Shown in pieces: positions 41,393 through 50,242 of a stretch of DNA of 58,037 bases. Both the position numbers and the translations under genes were made by a program. This DNA comes from JAWPMT01 sp964653795 (lineage in GTDB: Bacteria; Bacteroidota; Bacteroidia; Cytophagales; Cyclobacteriaceae). The DNA is taken from NCBI GenBank assembly GCA_964653795.1, contig CAZZHO010000006.1:1-58037 (forward strand). Direction: 5' to 3'. The notes beneath the pieces are model-generated. The model was not told the origin of the DNA, made no database searches, and saw nothing but the letters and a program-made list of their open reading frames with translations. Each line of letters starts with the position of its first letter. Within the stretch, counting starts at the first letter, position 1.

Positions 41393-42862
41393 ATGCCGAA
41401 AACAGCCTGCGTAATAGGCTCAGGTTTTGCTGGCCTCTCCGCAGCTTGTCATTTAGCCAAAGCAGGGTATGAGGTAACACTACTGGAGAAGAATGATTCT
41501 CCGGGTGGAAGAGCCCGAAGCTTTGAGGAGAAAGGTTTCAAATTTGATATGGGTCCCTCGTGGTATTGGATGCCTGATGTGTTTGAGGGGTTTTTCAATG
41601 CATTTGACAAGCAAGTTTCTGACTATTATAAGCTGATCCGACTCGATCCATCTTATGCCGTAAAGTTTGAGGATGAAACTATCAACATTCCTGCCTCTAT
41701 GAAGGAGTTCGAGGAAATGTGTGAGTCGCTTGAGCCAGGAAGTTCCATGCAGCTTCGTAAGTTTTTAGCACAAGCAGAATATAAGTATGAGGTTGGGATC
41801 AACGATTTAGTGCATAAGCCTAGTCGTTCTTTGAGTGAGTTTTTTGACTCTCGATTACTCTATGGTTTATTGAAGATGGATGTTTTCACTTCGATGAGGA
41901 GCCATGTCAGGAAATTTTTTAAGAACGAGAAACTTAGACAACTGATGGAGTTCCCTATCTTGTTTCTGGGAGCTACACCTTCTAACACGCCGGCATTGTA
42001 TAGTCTGATGAATTATGCGGACATCTCTCTGGGCACCTGGTATCCCGAAGGTGGTATGCATGAGATTGTCAAGGGAATGGTGAGTTTGTCTGAAGAATTA
42101 GGGGTAAAAATTCTCACAGGAAAAGAGGTAAAATCTTTCTCTTATGAGAATAAGACTATTTCTAAAGTCCATACTGATCAAGGTGAATTTAGGACCGATG
42201 TGGTAGTATCAGCGGCAGATTATAATCATATTGACCAAAAAGTATTAGAACCCCAATACGCCAACTATTCTGAGAAATATTGGGATCAGCGGGTGATGGC
42301 TCCTTCATCTCTTCTGTATTATGTAGGGTTGGATATTGAGCTTCCCAAGATGCTGCACCACGTTTTGTTCTTTGATGAAAACTTTGATGAGCATGCGAAA
42401 GAAATCTACGAACATCCAAAATGGCCCACCGCTCCTTTGCTATATGCGTCAGTCACGTCTAAGACGGACGATACGGTAGCTCCAAAGGGTTGCGAAAATC
42501 TCTTTATTCTGATACCTGTGGCCCCAAGTTTGGATGATACTGATGAGGTGAGAGAGCGCTATTTTGATATGGCGATTTCAAAACTTGAAGCCTATAACGA
42601 CCTCAATATTCGAGATCATATCGTGATGAAGAGGTCTTACGCACACAAAGACTTTATATCTGATTATCATTCTTTTCGAGGTAATGCATATGGCTTGGCC
42701 AATACTTTAAGACAAACAGCCATATTGAAGCCTAGCCTGAAAAATAAGAAATTGAAGAACCTATATTTCGCCGGACAGTTAACTGTACCAGGCCCAGGAG
42801 TGCCGCCCTCTCTGATTTCCGGGGAAGTAGTGGCAAGAGAGATCGTAAAGGATTTTGGCTAA
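41393..42862 (+). CDS. crtI: phytoene desaturase
   Basis: 489 residues of the CrtI family, which desaturates phytoene to lycopene with FAD. The FAD-binding N-terminus is CVIGSGFAGLSAACHLAKAGYEVTLLEKNDSPGGRA; DMGPSWYWMPDVFEGFF follows, and the C-terminal LKNLYFAGQLTVPGPGVPPSLISGEVVA is diagnostic. Part of the operon ECF-crtI-crtB-crtYcd, with ispH and crtZ next. Confidence 0.95.
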   Translation: MPKTACVIGSGFAGLSAACHLAKAGYEVTLLEKNDSPGGRARSFEEKGFKFDMGPSWYWMPDVFEGFFNAFDKQVSDYYKLIRLDPSYAVKFEDETINIPASMKEFEEMCESLEPGSSMQLRKFLAQAEYKYEVGINDLVHKPSRSLSEFFDSRLLYGLLKMDVFTSMRSHVRKFFKNEKLRQLMEFPILFLGATPSNTPALYSLMNYADISLGTWYPEGGMHEIVKGMVSLSEELGVKILTGKEVKSFSYENKTISKVHTDQGEFRTDVVVSAADYNHIDQKVLEPQYANYSEKYWDQRVMAPSSLLYYVGLDIELPKMLHHVLFFDENFDEHAKEIYEHPKWPTAPLLYASVTSKTDDTVAPKGCENLFILIPVAPSLDDTDEVRERYFDMAISKLEAYNDLNIRDHIVMKRSYAHKDFISDYHSFRGNAYGLANTLRQTAILKPSLKNKKLKNLYFAGQLTVPGPGVPPSLISGEVVAREIVKDFG

Positions 42863-42871
42863 CTTGAGACT

Positions 42872-43714
42872 ATGGAGATGCAAGACCTTTTTACTAAAAC
42901 ATCGCTAGAGTGCAGCAAGCTGATAACACAGCGATATAGTACCTCATTTACGCTTGGTATAAAGACCTTACATAAACGATTCCATCTACCTGTTTATGGT
43001 ATCTATGGGTTTGTGCGATTTGCAGATGAGATCGTCGATACATTTCATGATCATGATAAAAGGTCATTATTAAAGGCATTCAAGGAAGAGACCTATAAGG
43101 CTATAGAAGACAGGCTTAGCTTTAATCCTGTATTGCATGCATTTCAGGATGTGGTCCATAGGTATAATATCGAATTAGCGCACATAGAGGCCTTTTTGTA
43201 TAGCATGGAGCTGGATTTGGACCCGCAGACCTACGATGATGACCTGTACAAAAAATACATCTATGGATCTGCTGAGGTAGTGGGGTTGATGTGCTTAAGA
43301 GTGTTTTGCGAAGGGGATGCGGCCCTATATGATTCACTTGAGGCCCCCGCCAAAAGCTTGGGCTCAGCATTTCAAAAAGTTAATTTCCTGAGGGACATCA
43401 AAAGTGATTATGACGTACGAGGCAGGGTCTATTTTCCTGCTGTTGATTTTCACGAATTTGGAGATCGCGATAAAGATGAGATCCAGGCAGATATTCAAAA
43501 GGATTTTGATGATGCTTTAGACGGCATTAAAAGATTACCTGATGGTTCAAGATTAGGAGTTTATTTGGCCTATATATATTATCTGAGGCTTTTCGAGAAG
43601 ATCAAGAATCTACCTCCCGCAAAGATCAAACAAGAGCGAATTCGGATTCCAAACCCGATGAAGATGTTGCTCTTGACTCAAACGTATTTCAAACATTCTA
43701 TCAAAGCGATATAA
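42872..43714 (+). CDS. crtB: phytoene synthase
   Basis: 280 residues that join two GGPP into phytoene, the first carotenoid step. Both Asp-rich motifs are seen: FVRFADEIVDTFHD and NFLRDIKSDYDVRGRVYFP. YSTSFTLGIKTLHKRFHLPVYGIYGFVR is the typical start. The ATG two codons further in (42878) is an alternative start. It lies 9 bp after crtI. Confidence 0.94.
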   Translation: MEMQDLFTKTSLECSKLITQRYSTSFTLGIKTLHKRFHLPVYGIYGFVRFADEIVDTFHDHDKRSLLKAFKEETYKAIEDRLSFNPVLHAFQDVVHRYNIELAHIEAFLYSMELDLDPQTYDDDLYKKYIYGSAEVVGLMCLRVFCEGDAALYDSLEAPAKSLGSAFQKVNFLRDIKSDYDVRGRVYFPAVDFHEFGDRDKDEIQADIQKDFDDALDGIKRLPDGSRLGVYLAYIYYLRLFEKIKNLPPAKIKQERIRIPNPMKMLLLTQTYFKHSIKAI

Positions 43715-43715
43715 G

Positions 43716-44408
43716 GTGTCTCTCTATTTCACACTCCATTTAATTACAATTTCCTTTCCTCTGGTAAGGTCTTTTGAATACCGTGTGAAGTATTACCAAA
43801 AGTGGGCGCCTCTTTTCAAGGCCATTGCCATTACGGCGGCCTTCTTCATTGCCTGGGATGTGATTTTCACAAATCTGGGCGTTTGGGGGTTCAACGCAAA
43901 GTACCTATCAGGCATTTACCTGATTAACCTCCCTGTCGAAGAATGGTTGTTTTTTGTCACTGTGCCTTTCGCTTCCATTTTCATATATGAGAATGTCGTG
44001 TACTTTTTGCCCAAGGGGTTTAGTTGGACAATAGCTCGGAATATATCCGTAGGATTGGCTGCTATCATTTTAGTAGTAGCTCTTTTTAACTGGGAGAAGT
44101 ATTACACTTTCTATAACCTGACCGGGACAGCTATTATTCTGCTGTTTGTAAGTCTCTATTCGAAGCCAAGGTATTTACCACACTTTTTGATAGCCTATCT
44201 ATTTGTGTTGATTCCTTTTTTCTGTGTTAATGGGGTATTGACAGGTAGCTTCATAGAAGAACCTGTGGTGTGGTATAATGACGCTGAAAATTTGGGAATC
44301 AGAATTGGCACCATTCCAATAGAAGATACCATGTATGGCTTTTTTCTACTTCTGATGAATGTAAGCCTGTATGAGCATTTCAAATCCAAGTTGACCATTG
44401 GTAAGTAA
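43716..44408 (+). CDS. crtYcd: lycopene beta-cyclase, fused CrtYc-CrtYd type
   Basis: A 230-residue membrane protein with about seven helices and two repeats of the heterodimeric lycopene cyclase signature: LPVEEWLFFVTVPFASIFIYE near residue 70 and IPIEDTMYGFFLLLMN near residue 195. In actinobacteria the two halves are separate CrtYc and CrtYd; the single-chain form is known from Cytophagales such as Algoriphagus. The GTG start follows the crtB stop by one base, so they are coupled. Makes beta ends from lycopene. Confidence 0.88.
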   Translation: MSLYFTLHLITISFPLVRSFEYRVKYYQKWAPLFKAIAITAAFFIAWDVIFTNLGVWGFNAKYLSGIYLINLPVEEWLFFVTVPFASIFIYENVVYFLPKGFSWTIARNISVGLAAIILVVALFNWEKYYTFYNLTGTAIILLFVSLYSKPRYLPHFLIAYLFVLIPFFCVNGVLTGSFIEEPVVWYNDAENLGIRIGTIPIEDTMYGFFLLLMNVSLYEHFKSKLTIGK

Positions 44409-44474
44409 CTACGTCCTTACACATGAAAAAACCGATTTTATATAACATCAACACCCATATCTGGTTTATGTGAT

Positions 44475-45320
44475 ATGCTGAACCTCAAGGTAAATATCGA
44501 CAGCAATTCAGGCTTCTGCTTTGGAGTGGTTTATGCTATTGAGATGGCAGAAGAGCTATTGGAAGAGCATGGTGAATTGTATTGCCTGGGGGATATCGTA
44601 CACAATGATGAGGAGGTCAAACGTCTCGAGAATAAGGGATTGAAAATCATTAGTCAGGATGACTTACTGACACTAAAAAATGCACGCGTTTTGATACGAG
44701 CTCATGGTGAGCCTCCTTCTACCTATAAGCTTGCCATCATGAATAACCTGGAACTGATAGATGCTTCCTGTCCGGTTGTTCTCAAACTCCAAAACCGTAT
44801 CAAAAACTCCTACGATAAGAAAGAGAAGATCTACATATACGGCAAGCCAGGACATGCTGAAGTAGTTGGTCTACTTGGGCAGACGAGCAATGAGGCGGTA
44901 GTTTTTCAAGATATCAGTGAGCTGGATTTGGCGACGCTTCCGAAAAACATTACGCTCTACAGTCAGACTACTAAGAGCACCGATAAATTTTATGATATCA
45001 CGCGGCAATTGGCGGAGGCAGGAATTGAGGTGAATTCCAATGACACCATTTGCCGACAGGTCTCAAACCGTGATAAAGAGCTTCGATACTTTGCCAGGCA
45101 ATACGATAAAATAGTATTTGTGTCAGGTACGAAATCATCGAACGGAAAAGTCCTTTACAATATTTGCAAGCAAACAAATTCCAGTACTTATTTTGTTTCC
45201 CATAAGCGGGAGTTGGATAGTAATTGGTTTAACCAAAATGATACCGTAGGTATTTGCGGTGCTACCTCTACTCCCATGTGGTTGATGCAAGAAGTACAGG
45301 CTGAACTTCTCAGCCTTTGA
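44475..45320 (+). CDS. ispH: 4-hydroxy-3-methylbut-2-enyl diphosphate reductase
   Basis: Last enzyme of the MEP pathway, giving IPP and DMAPP. The 281 residues have the three cluster cysteines in SGFCFGVVYAIE, DASCPVV and DTICRQVSNRD, and the substrate-binding LIRAHGEPPS and GKPGHAEVVGLLGQT. It lies 66 bp after the cyclase gene and 9 bp before the start region of crtZ, so the supply of precursor is built into the pigment locus. No terminator or clear promoter is seen in the 66-bp gap. Confidence 0.94.
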   Translation: MLNLKVNIDSNSGFCFGVVYAIEMAEELLEEHGELYCLGDIVHNDEEVKRLENKGLKIISQDDLLTLKNARVLIRAHGEPPSTYKLAIMNNLELIDASCPVVLKLQNRIKNSYDKKEKIYIYGKPGHAEVVGLLGQTSNEAVVFQDISELDLATLPKNITLYSQTTKSTDKFYDITRQLAEAGIEVNSNDTICRQVSNRDKELRYFARQYDKIVFVSGTKSSNGKVLYNICKQTNSSTYFVSHKRELDSNWFNQNDTVGICGATSTPMWLMQEVQAELLSL

Positions 45321-45332
45321 TATAAGAAATTG

Positions 45333-45785
45333 ATGAATTGGATTATCAATATATCCTTAATTGTAGGGACTTTCTTTTTCATGGAAGGCGTAGCTTGGTT
45401 TACTCATAAATACATCATGCATGGTGTGCTCTGGGTTTGGCATAGGTCTCATCATAGGGTGCACCCTCATCCCTTGGAGCGAAATGATCTTTTTGCTTTA
45501 GTCTTCAGTATTCCTTCTGTGAGCCTCATAGTGTTAGGATATGAAGTGGAGTTGGTGGCTTGGCTGAAATTTGTAGGATATGGCATCTTGGCTTATGGCT
45601 TATTCTACTTTATTTTCCATGATGTCATCGTACACCGAAGGATTAAGATAAAATTTCAGGCAAAACACCAATACCTACGCCGCATCATAAACGCGCATTA
45701 CGTTCATCACGAAAAGCACACAAAAGAAGGCGGTGAAGCATTTGGATTTCTTTATGCTCCCAAAAAATATCAAGCGAAATCCTGA
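45333..45785 (+). CDS. crtZ: beta-carotene 3-hydroxylase (CrtZ type)
   Basis: 150 residues of the di-iron membrane hydroxylase superfamily. The histidine boxes are HKYIMH, HRSHHRVH, HDVIVH and HYVHHEKH, spaced as in CrtZ. Four hydrophobic stretches give the membrane core. ATG 45333 is preferred to the TTG one codon before. Adds 3-hydroxyl groups to beta rings, making zeaxanthin-type rings. With CruF-like hydratase, a saproxanthin- or flexixanthin-like monocyclic pigment is possible, although crtD and crtW are not here. Confidence 0.92.
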   Translation: MNWIINISLIVGTFFFMEGVAWFTHKYIMHGVLWVWHRSHHRVHPHPLERNDLFALVFSIPSVSLIVLGYEVELVAWLKFVGYGILAYGLFYFIFHDVIVHRRIKIKFQAKHQYLRRIINAHYVHHEKHTKEGGEAFGFLYAPKKYQAKS

Positions 45786-45805
45786 CTCTGGGATAATTTT
45801 GGCTA

Positions 45806-47569
45806 ATGCCCATTGATGTACTAGCAAGAATTGATGCGCTTGAACAAGAAGCCGAGCGACTTGATGTATTAGGAAAGCGATTTTCCTCAGCCAGATTGGT
45901 CTTATTCATTACCACTATAGTCTTGGTCATCCAGGGCCTCAATGGGTACGAATTGACTCTTTTTCCGGCCATTTTCACCGGTATTGGTTTCATCATTGTG
46001 GTATTCATTGACCAGAATACTTCTAATAAGCTGAAGCTCTCAACCCAGAAGCTGGCAATACAGAAAGATGAATTGCTAAGGAAAAAGGGGGAGCTGGTCA
46101 AGGTAAATGATGGTTCGGAGTATTTAGACTTTGAGCATCCTTTCGCTCAGGATTTAGACATTTTCGGACGAAACTCTCTTTTTTATCATATTAATCGGTG
46201 CAGCCTTAGTAGTTCTGAAACCAGATTGGCGGCGTTCCTTACTAGCATTAAAGACAGACAGACTGTTTTAGATCGGCAGGAGGCATTGAAGGAACTAAAG
46301 CCCCTGTCTGACTGGCGAGAAGACGTACAAGGAGTGCTCGGCTCACTATCATTCGAAGAAAGGAAAGTTGATCAAGTGATATTGGGAACGGACCTATTTG
46401 AAAAGAAGCCGTCTATAGGGGTTCTTATTTTTAATTTTCTACTAAGCACCATTACTTTATCCTTGGCCGTACTAACTGCCATTAGTGCTATTCCTCCTGG
46501 CTATTTTATACTTAATCTAATTTTCAATTTTATAGTCCTCGGCCGGTATAATCTTCAACTACAAAAGATAGTAGTGAGATCAGACAGGTTATTTCGCTTT
46601 TTGAGCGTCTTTTCCAGGTCGATACAAAAAATCCAAGAGCAGTCATTCACCAATATCATTCTGAAGGGTAATCAAGAAAAGCTCCAAAAAGAGGCGGGTA
46701 GAGAATTGTGGAAACTCCAGCAAATTGTCTATCTGTTGGACACTAGGGCCAACTTTCTTTGGCCATTGGCTAATATGGTATTGGTTGTGGACTTGTATAC
46801 TGGCTGGCTATTGAAAAGCTGGTTAGCTAGAAATAAAGAGTCTCTAAAGGATTGGTTGCAAGCATTGAACGAGTTTGAGGTTTATATCAGTTTGGCAGGG
46901 TTTTATGATTTACGAGAAGATTTAAGTTTTCCAAATGTCTTAGAGGAAGATGGTGTCTGGGAAGGAAGTGCTATTCGGCATCCACTTCTTTTTCCTGAAC
47001 CAGGAGTACCTAATGATTTTCAGCTGACCAGGCCACTCAATCTCGTGACTGGCAGCAATATGTCAGGTAAAAGTACTTTTCTACGTACCGTAGGTCTCAA
47101 TTCTCTCATGGCCTGGGTCGGACTCCCAGTTGCGGCGGAAAACGTCAATATTTCCAGATTCAAGCTTTTCTCAAGTATGAGAACGAGAGATGATTTGTCT
47201 TCTGGAGCCTCATCTTTTTACGCAGAGCTAAGAAGAATTCAACTTCTTTTTGAGGAGATGGATTCGTCTAATGAACAAGTGCTTTTCTTTATCGATGAAA
47301 TATTCAAAGGAACGAATGCCATGGATCGACAGGTAGGAGTGAGGGGAGTTGTAAAAAGACTCCTGGAAACCTCTGCCAGGGGGTTTATCTCAACTCATGA
47401 TCTGGAGTTAGCGGATGAATATGCCGAGAATGAATTGATCCGAAACCTGAGCTTTAACAGTACCATTGCCGAGGAGGATCAACTTATTTTCGATTATAAA
47501 CTCACAGAAGGCAAGTGCCACTCTACGAATGCTGTTCTGTTAATGAAAAGAATGGGTATTATCGAATAG
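45806..47569 (+). CDS. membrane-anchored MutS-like ATPase
   Basis: 587 residues. The C-terminal third is a MutS domain V ATPase: TGSNMSGKSTFLRTVG (Walker A Gly416-Thr424), SSMRTRDDLSSGASSFYAEL, FFIDEIFKGTNAMDRQ (Walker B Asp497/Glu498) and STHDLELA. Ahead of it is a MutS-III-like helical region. The mismatch-binding domain is absent; instead there are two membrane helices at about 31-45 and 51-68 and two more at about 206-247. It is thus a membrane protein, not the classical repair MutS. Family known in Bacteroidota, function unknown. It lies 20 bp after crtZ. Confidence 0.88.
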   Translation: MPIDVLARIDALEQEAERLDVLGKRFSSARLVLFITTIVLVIQGLNGYELTLFPAIFTGIGFIIVVFIDQNTSNKLKLSTQKLAIQKDELLRKKGELVKVNDGSEYLDFEHPFAQDLDIFGRNSLFYHINRCSLSSSETRLAAFLTSIKDRQTVLDRQEALKELKPLSDWREDVQGVLGSLSFEERKVDQVILGTDLFEKKPSIGVLIFNFLLSTITLSLAVLTAISAIPPGYFILNLIFNFIVLGRYNLQLQKIVVRSDRLFRFLSVFSRSIQKIQEQSFTNIILKGNQEKLQKEAGRELWKLQQIVYLLDTRANFLWPLANMVLVVDLYTGWLLKSWLARNKESLKDWLQALNEFEVYISLAGFYDLREDLSFPNVLEEDGVWEGSAIRHPLLFPEPGVPNDFQLTRPLNLVTGSNMSGKSTFLRTVGLNSLMAWVGLPVAAENVNISRFKLFSSMRTRDDLSSGASSFYAELRRIQLLFEEMDSSNEQVLFFIDEIFKGTNAMDRQVGVRGVVKRLLETSARGFISTHDLELADEYAENELIRNLSFNSTIAEEDQLIFDYKLTEGKCHSTNAVLLMKRMGIIE

Positions 47570-47574
47570 TAAGA

Positions 47575-49548
47575 CTAATTGTGGAAAATCAATGCCGTTT
47601 TTGGCGCGACCATTCTTTGACCCCCAGAAAATGCTGATTGTCCAAATTTCCCATCCGATAGCTCCACGGTCCATTTTCCTTCAGGCATTTCAAATGATTT
47701 CTCTTTTGTTGACCCGTTGAAAACTACACCAATCCTTTCCCAGCTATCTCCATTGGCATTGTTGTTTAGCCAATATCCCACGAGATGAGGGGATTCCAAA
47801 TCCATGAAAACTAAGTTTTCCTGAATGTCTTTCGTATTTCTCATTCTAAAGGCTGGGTGTGCTTTTCTTAAAGCCACAAGCTGCTGATAGTATTCAAATA
47901 CTTGATAGTTCTCATTTTTCTGATTCCAAAGAATGTTGTTGACACTGTCCGGACTCTGATAGGAGTTATGTTCCCCTCCTTTTGACCTTAGGAATTCTGT
48001 ACCTGCATGTAGAAAAGGGACCCCTTGTGAAGTGAGCACGATGGTATTGGCCAGTTTGTGCATCTCTGTTCTTTCGGCCACAGTAGCGTTGGGTTGTGAA
48101 ATCTCCAGTTTATCCCAAAGGGTGTGGTTATCATGACAAGACACATAATTGATGCATTGGTACGGATTTCCGGCCCAGGGTCTATTGCTGTAGTTCACCT
48201 TTTCATAATCGAGCTGTGGATGTTGCGTCGCCGCTACTATTCCAAACTTGATGCTTTCCTTTCTGTCATCTTTACCCGAGACGAAGCCATTTTCCAGATC
48301 TTCAAATACACTTCCCTTTAGGCCATCTCGTAAGTCATCACTAAACGCTGCTATGTCTTTGAGGAGAGACGTATTGGCTTTTAAAGCCCTGGCACTGTCT
48401 GGAAGTGGAGAAGCTCCTGCAGTCCATCCTTCTCCATAGATGAAAATGCTTTCATCGATCCTATGCAATTCTTCGGAAATCAAGTTCATTGTTTCTATGT
48501 CGTGAATTCCCATTAAATCAAATCGAAACCCATCGATGTGATATTCCTCTACCCAATACTTCACAGATTCAATCATAAACTTCCTGACCATGGCTCTCTC
48601 TGAAGCCACTTCATTACCACAGGCAGCGGCATCTGAGAAGCCGCCTTTAGCATTTTGGCGATAATAGTAGTTGGGTACTAGTTGATTGAACAAGGATTCC
48701 TCTGTATAGCCTGTGTGGTTATAGACTACATCCATCACCACCCGCATACCATTTTGATGCAGTGCCATTACCAATTCCTTAAATTCCTTTACGCGAGCTT
48801 TAGGATCTGCTGCATCTGTAGAATAGGAGCCTTCCGGAACATTGTAATTCTGTGGGTCATAACCCCAGTTGTATTTCGGGTTATTAGGTATGCTCTCATC
48901 AAGGGATCTGAAGTCAAAAGATGGCAGTAAGTGAATGTGTGTTACACCTAGTTCTTTCAAATGGTCAATACCTGTAGATTGGCCATAATTGTTCTTAGAC
49001 CCGGTTTCAGTAAAGGCCTTAAACTTTCCTGATGAATTAAGTCCTGAGGACTCGTGTATTGAAAAATCCCTGACATGTAGTTCATACAAAACAATGTCAT
49101 TAGGGTGGTCTAGAACCGGACTCACATCCTCTTCCCACCCTTCAGGGCGGACCTGGTTTGGATCTCCAATATAGCCACGCTGACCATTTACACCCACCAT
49201 TTTCACATAAGGATCAACAACTTCCATCATCGTTTGCCCGTCAATTGTTGCCTGAAAGGAATAGTATGAGCCTTCGTAATCTGCTGGTATTTCTATTTTC
49301 CAGACACCCTCATCGGAAGACAATTCTAGACTCTCATAAGGCGTATTGCCACTGCCATCTTTGTATAAATGGAGTTGTATTTTTTCTGCAGTGGGAGCCC
49401 AAACCTTGAATTGCCATGCACCTTCTTTCGTGCTGATACCCAGATCAGAACCATCATACCTTGGGTACTCGCTTAGTGTCATATTGTTCTTTTTATGCTC
49501 ACAGTTTACCAGAAATATTATTGTCAAGAGGGTAGCCCAATGTTTCAT
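47575..49548 (-). CDS. pulA: type I pullulanase, lipoprotein
   Basis: A GH13 debranching enzyme for alpha-1,6 links in pullulan or glycogen, 657 residues. The start WATLLTIIFLVNC gives a lipid-anchor Cys15. A CBM48 domain (about 40-130, FKVWAPTAEKIQLHLYKDG) precedes the barrel. Signatures are DVVYNHTGYTEESLFN, GFRFDLMGIHD (nucleophile Asp344), YGEGWTAG (acid/base Glu373) and SCHDNHTLWD (Asp473). It faces the MutS-like gene tail to tail, 5 bp apart. Its 119-bp upstream gap holds an AT-rich stretch with ACTTAA/TTAAGT inverted (49555-49577). Confidence 0.93.
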   Translation of the reverse strand: MKHWATLLTIIFLVNCEHKKNNMTLSEYPRYDGSDLGISTKEGAWQFKVWAPTAEKIQLHLYKDGSGNTPYESLELSSDEGVWKIEIPADYEGSYYSFQATIDGQTMMEVVDPYVKMVGVNGQRGYIGDPNQVRPEGWEEDVSPVLDHPNDIVLYELHVRDFSIHESSGLNSSGKFKAFTETGSKNNYGQSTGIDHLKELGVTHIHLLPSFDFRSLDESIPNNPKYNWGYDPQNYNVPEGSYSTDAADPKARVKEFKELVMALHQNGMRVVMDVVYNHTGYTEESLFNQLVPNYYYRQNAKGGFSDAAACGNEVASERAMVRKFMIESVKYWVEEYHIDGFRFDLMGIHDIETMNLISEELHRIDESIFIYGEGWTAGASPLPDSARALKANTSLLKDIAAFSDDLRDGLKGSVFEDLENGFVSGKDDRKESIKFGIVAATQHPQLDYEKVNYSNRPWAGNPYQCINYVSCHDNHTLWDKLEISQPNATVAERTEMHKLANTIVLTSQGVPFLHAGTEFLRSKGGEHNSYQSPDSVNNILWNQKNENYQVFEYYQQLVALRKAHPAFRMRNTKDIQENLVFMDLESPHLVGYWLNNNANGDSWERIGVVFNGSTKEKSFEMPEGKWTVELSDGKFGQSAFSGGQRMVAPKTALIFHN

Positions 49549-49667
49549 TACGTTACTTAAAAAGTTAATTATTAAGTTAAGCGTTAGAAATAAAAATACT
49601 AGTTTTACAAGTAACCTGTATTAAGAGCTAGCTTGTTATTGATTACTTCAACCAAACGAGCAATTTT

Positions 49668-50165
49668 ATGTCGAACGGAAAATCCGAAGAGCTATGGGAA
49701 GGTATCCCAGGCTTCAAGAATTACGAGATTTCAAGTAGAGGAAGAATTAGGAGCAAGACCCGAAAGACATGGCATAGGGGTAGTAAAACCCATATGACAT
49801 TGAAGGGTAAACTAATGAAGCAAAGGTGGAATAAGACTTGCAAATGCTACTTCCTAGATTTGATTGATGATGAAGGCAAGAGGCGAACTGTGTATCCACA
49901 TAAGGAAGTTGCCAAGGCCTTTGTAAAGAATGATGATGCGGACAATTTCACCATGATCATTCACAAGGACAACAATCCCAGAAACAACCATGTAGAGAAT
50001 TTGCAGTGGATGACAGCTTCAGCCCACATGAAGTGGCAATTTGAAGTTGGAAACAAAAACAACTACAAGGTTTGGAAGACAAGAAAGAAGCTTTACAAGA
50101 ATGGCTTTAAGGAAGACACTGTGCTTCCTGGAAGACCAAGAAAGAACAAAGAAGTTCCTGCGTAA
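49668..50165 (+). CDS. NUMOD4/HNH endonuclease-like protein
   Basis: 165 residues. It opens with a NUMOD4 motif (LWEGIPGFKNYEISSRGRIRS), which occurs with homing endonucleases, and continues to an HNH_3-type nuclease motif (IIHKDNNPRNNHVENLQWMT). The C-terminal 40 residues are basic. Such genes are often phage- or intron-borne, but here it stands alone between pulA and the rpmA terminator, with no intron, phage or repeat next to it. A solitary homing endonuclease or a chromosomal HNH with an unknown target are both possible. Confidence 0.82.
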   Translation: MSNGKSEELWEGIPGFKNYEISSRGRIRSKTRKTWHRGSKTHMTLKGKLMKQRWNKTCKCYFLDLIDDEGKRRTVYPHKEVAKAFVKNDDADNFTMIIHKDNNPRNNHVENLQWMTASAHMKWQFEVGNKNNYKVWKTRKKLYKNGFKEDTVLPGRPRKNKEVPA

Positions 50166-50190
50166 GACTTATTTCTTGAAGGAAAACAAA

Positions 50191-50214
50191 AAAGCCGATC
50201 TTATGATCGGCTTT
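50191..50214. terminator. bidirectional terminator between the HNH gene and rpmA
   Basis: AAAGCCGATC (50191-50200), loop TTAT, GATCGGCTTT (50205-50214): a perfect 10-bp stem. On the minus strand it is followed by a strong T-run (six T) for rplU-rpmA; on the plus strand by TTTCTTATTT for the HNH gene. Confidence 0.88.
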
Positions 50215-50242
50215 CTTATTTATGATTTTTTCCTAGGTCTTA

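Noticed and set aside
45794..45801. TAATTTTG as a promoter of the MutS-like gene
   Set aside because: It matches the -7 consensus but is only 4 bp from the ATG and has no -33 partner; read-through from crtZ is simpler.
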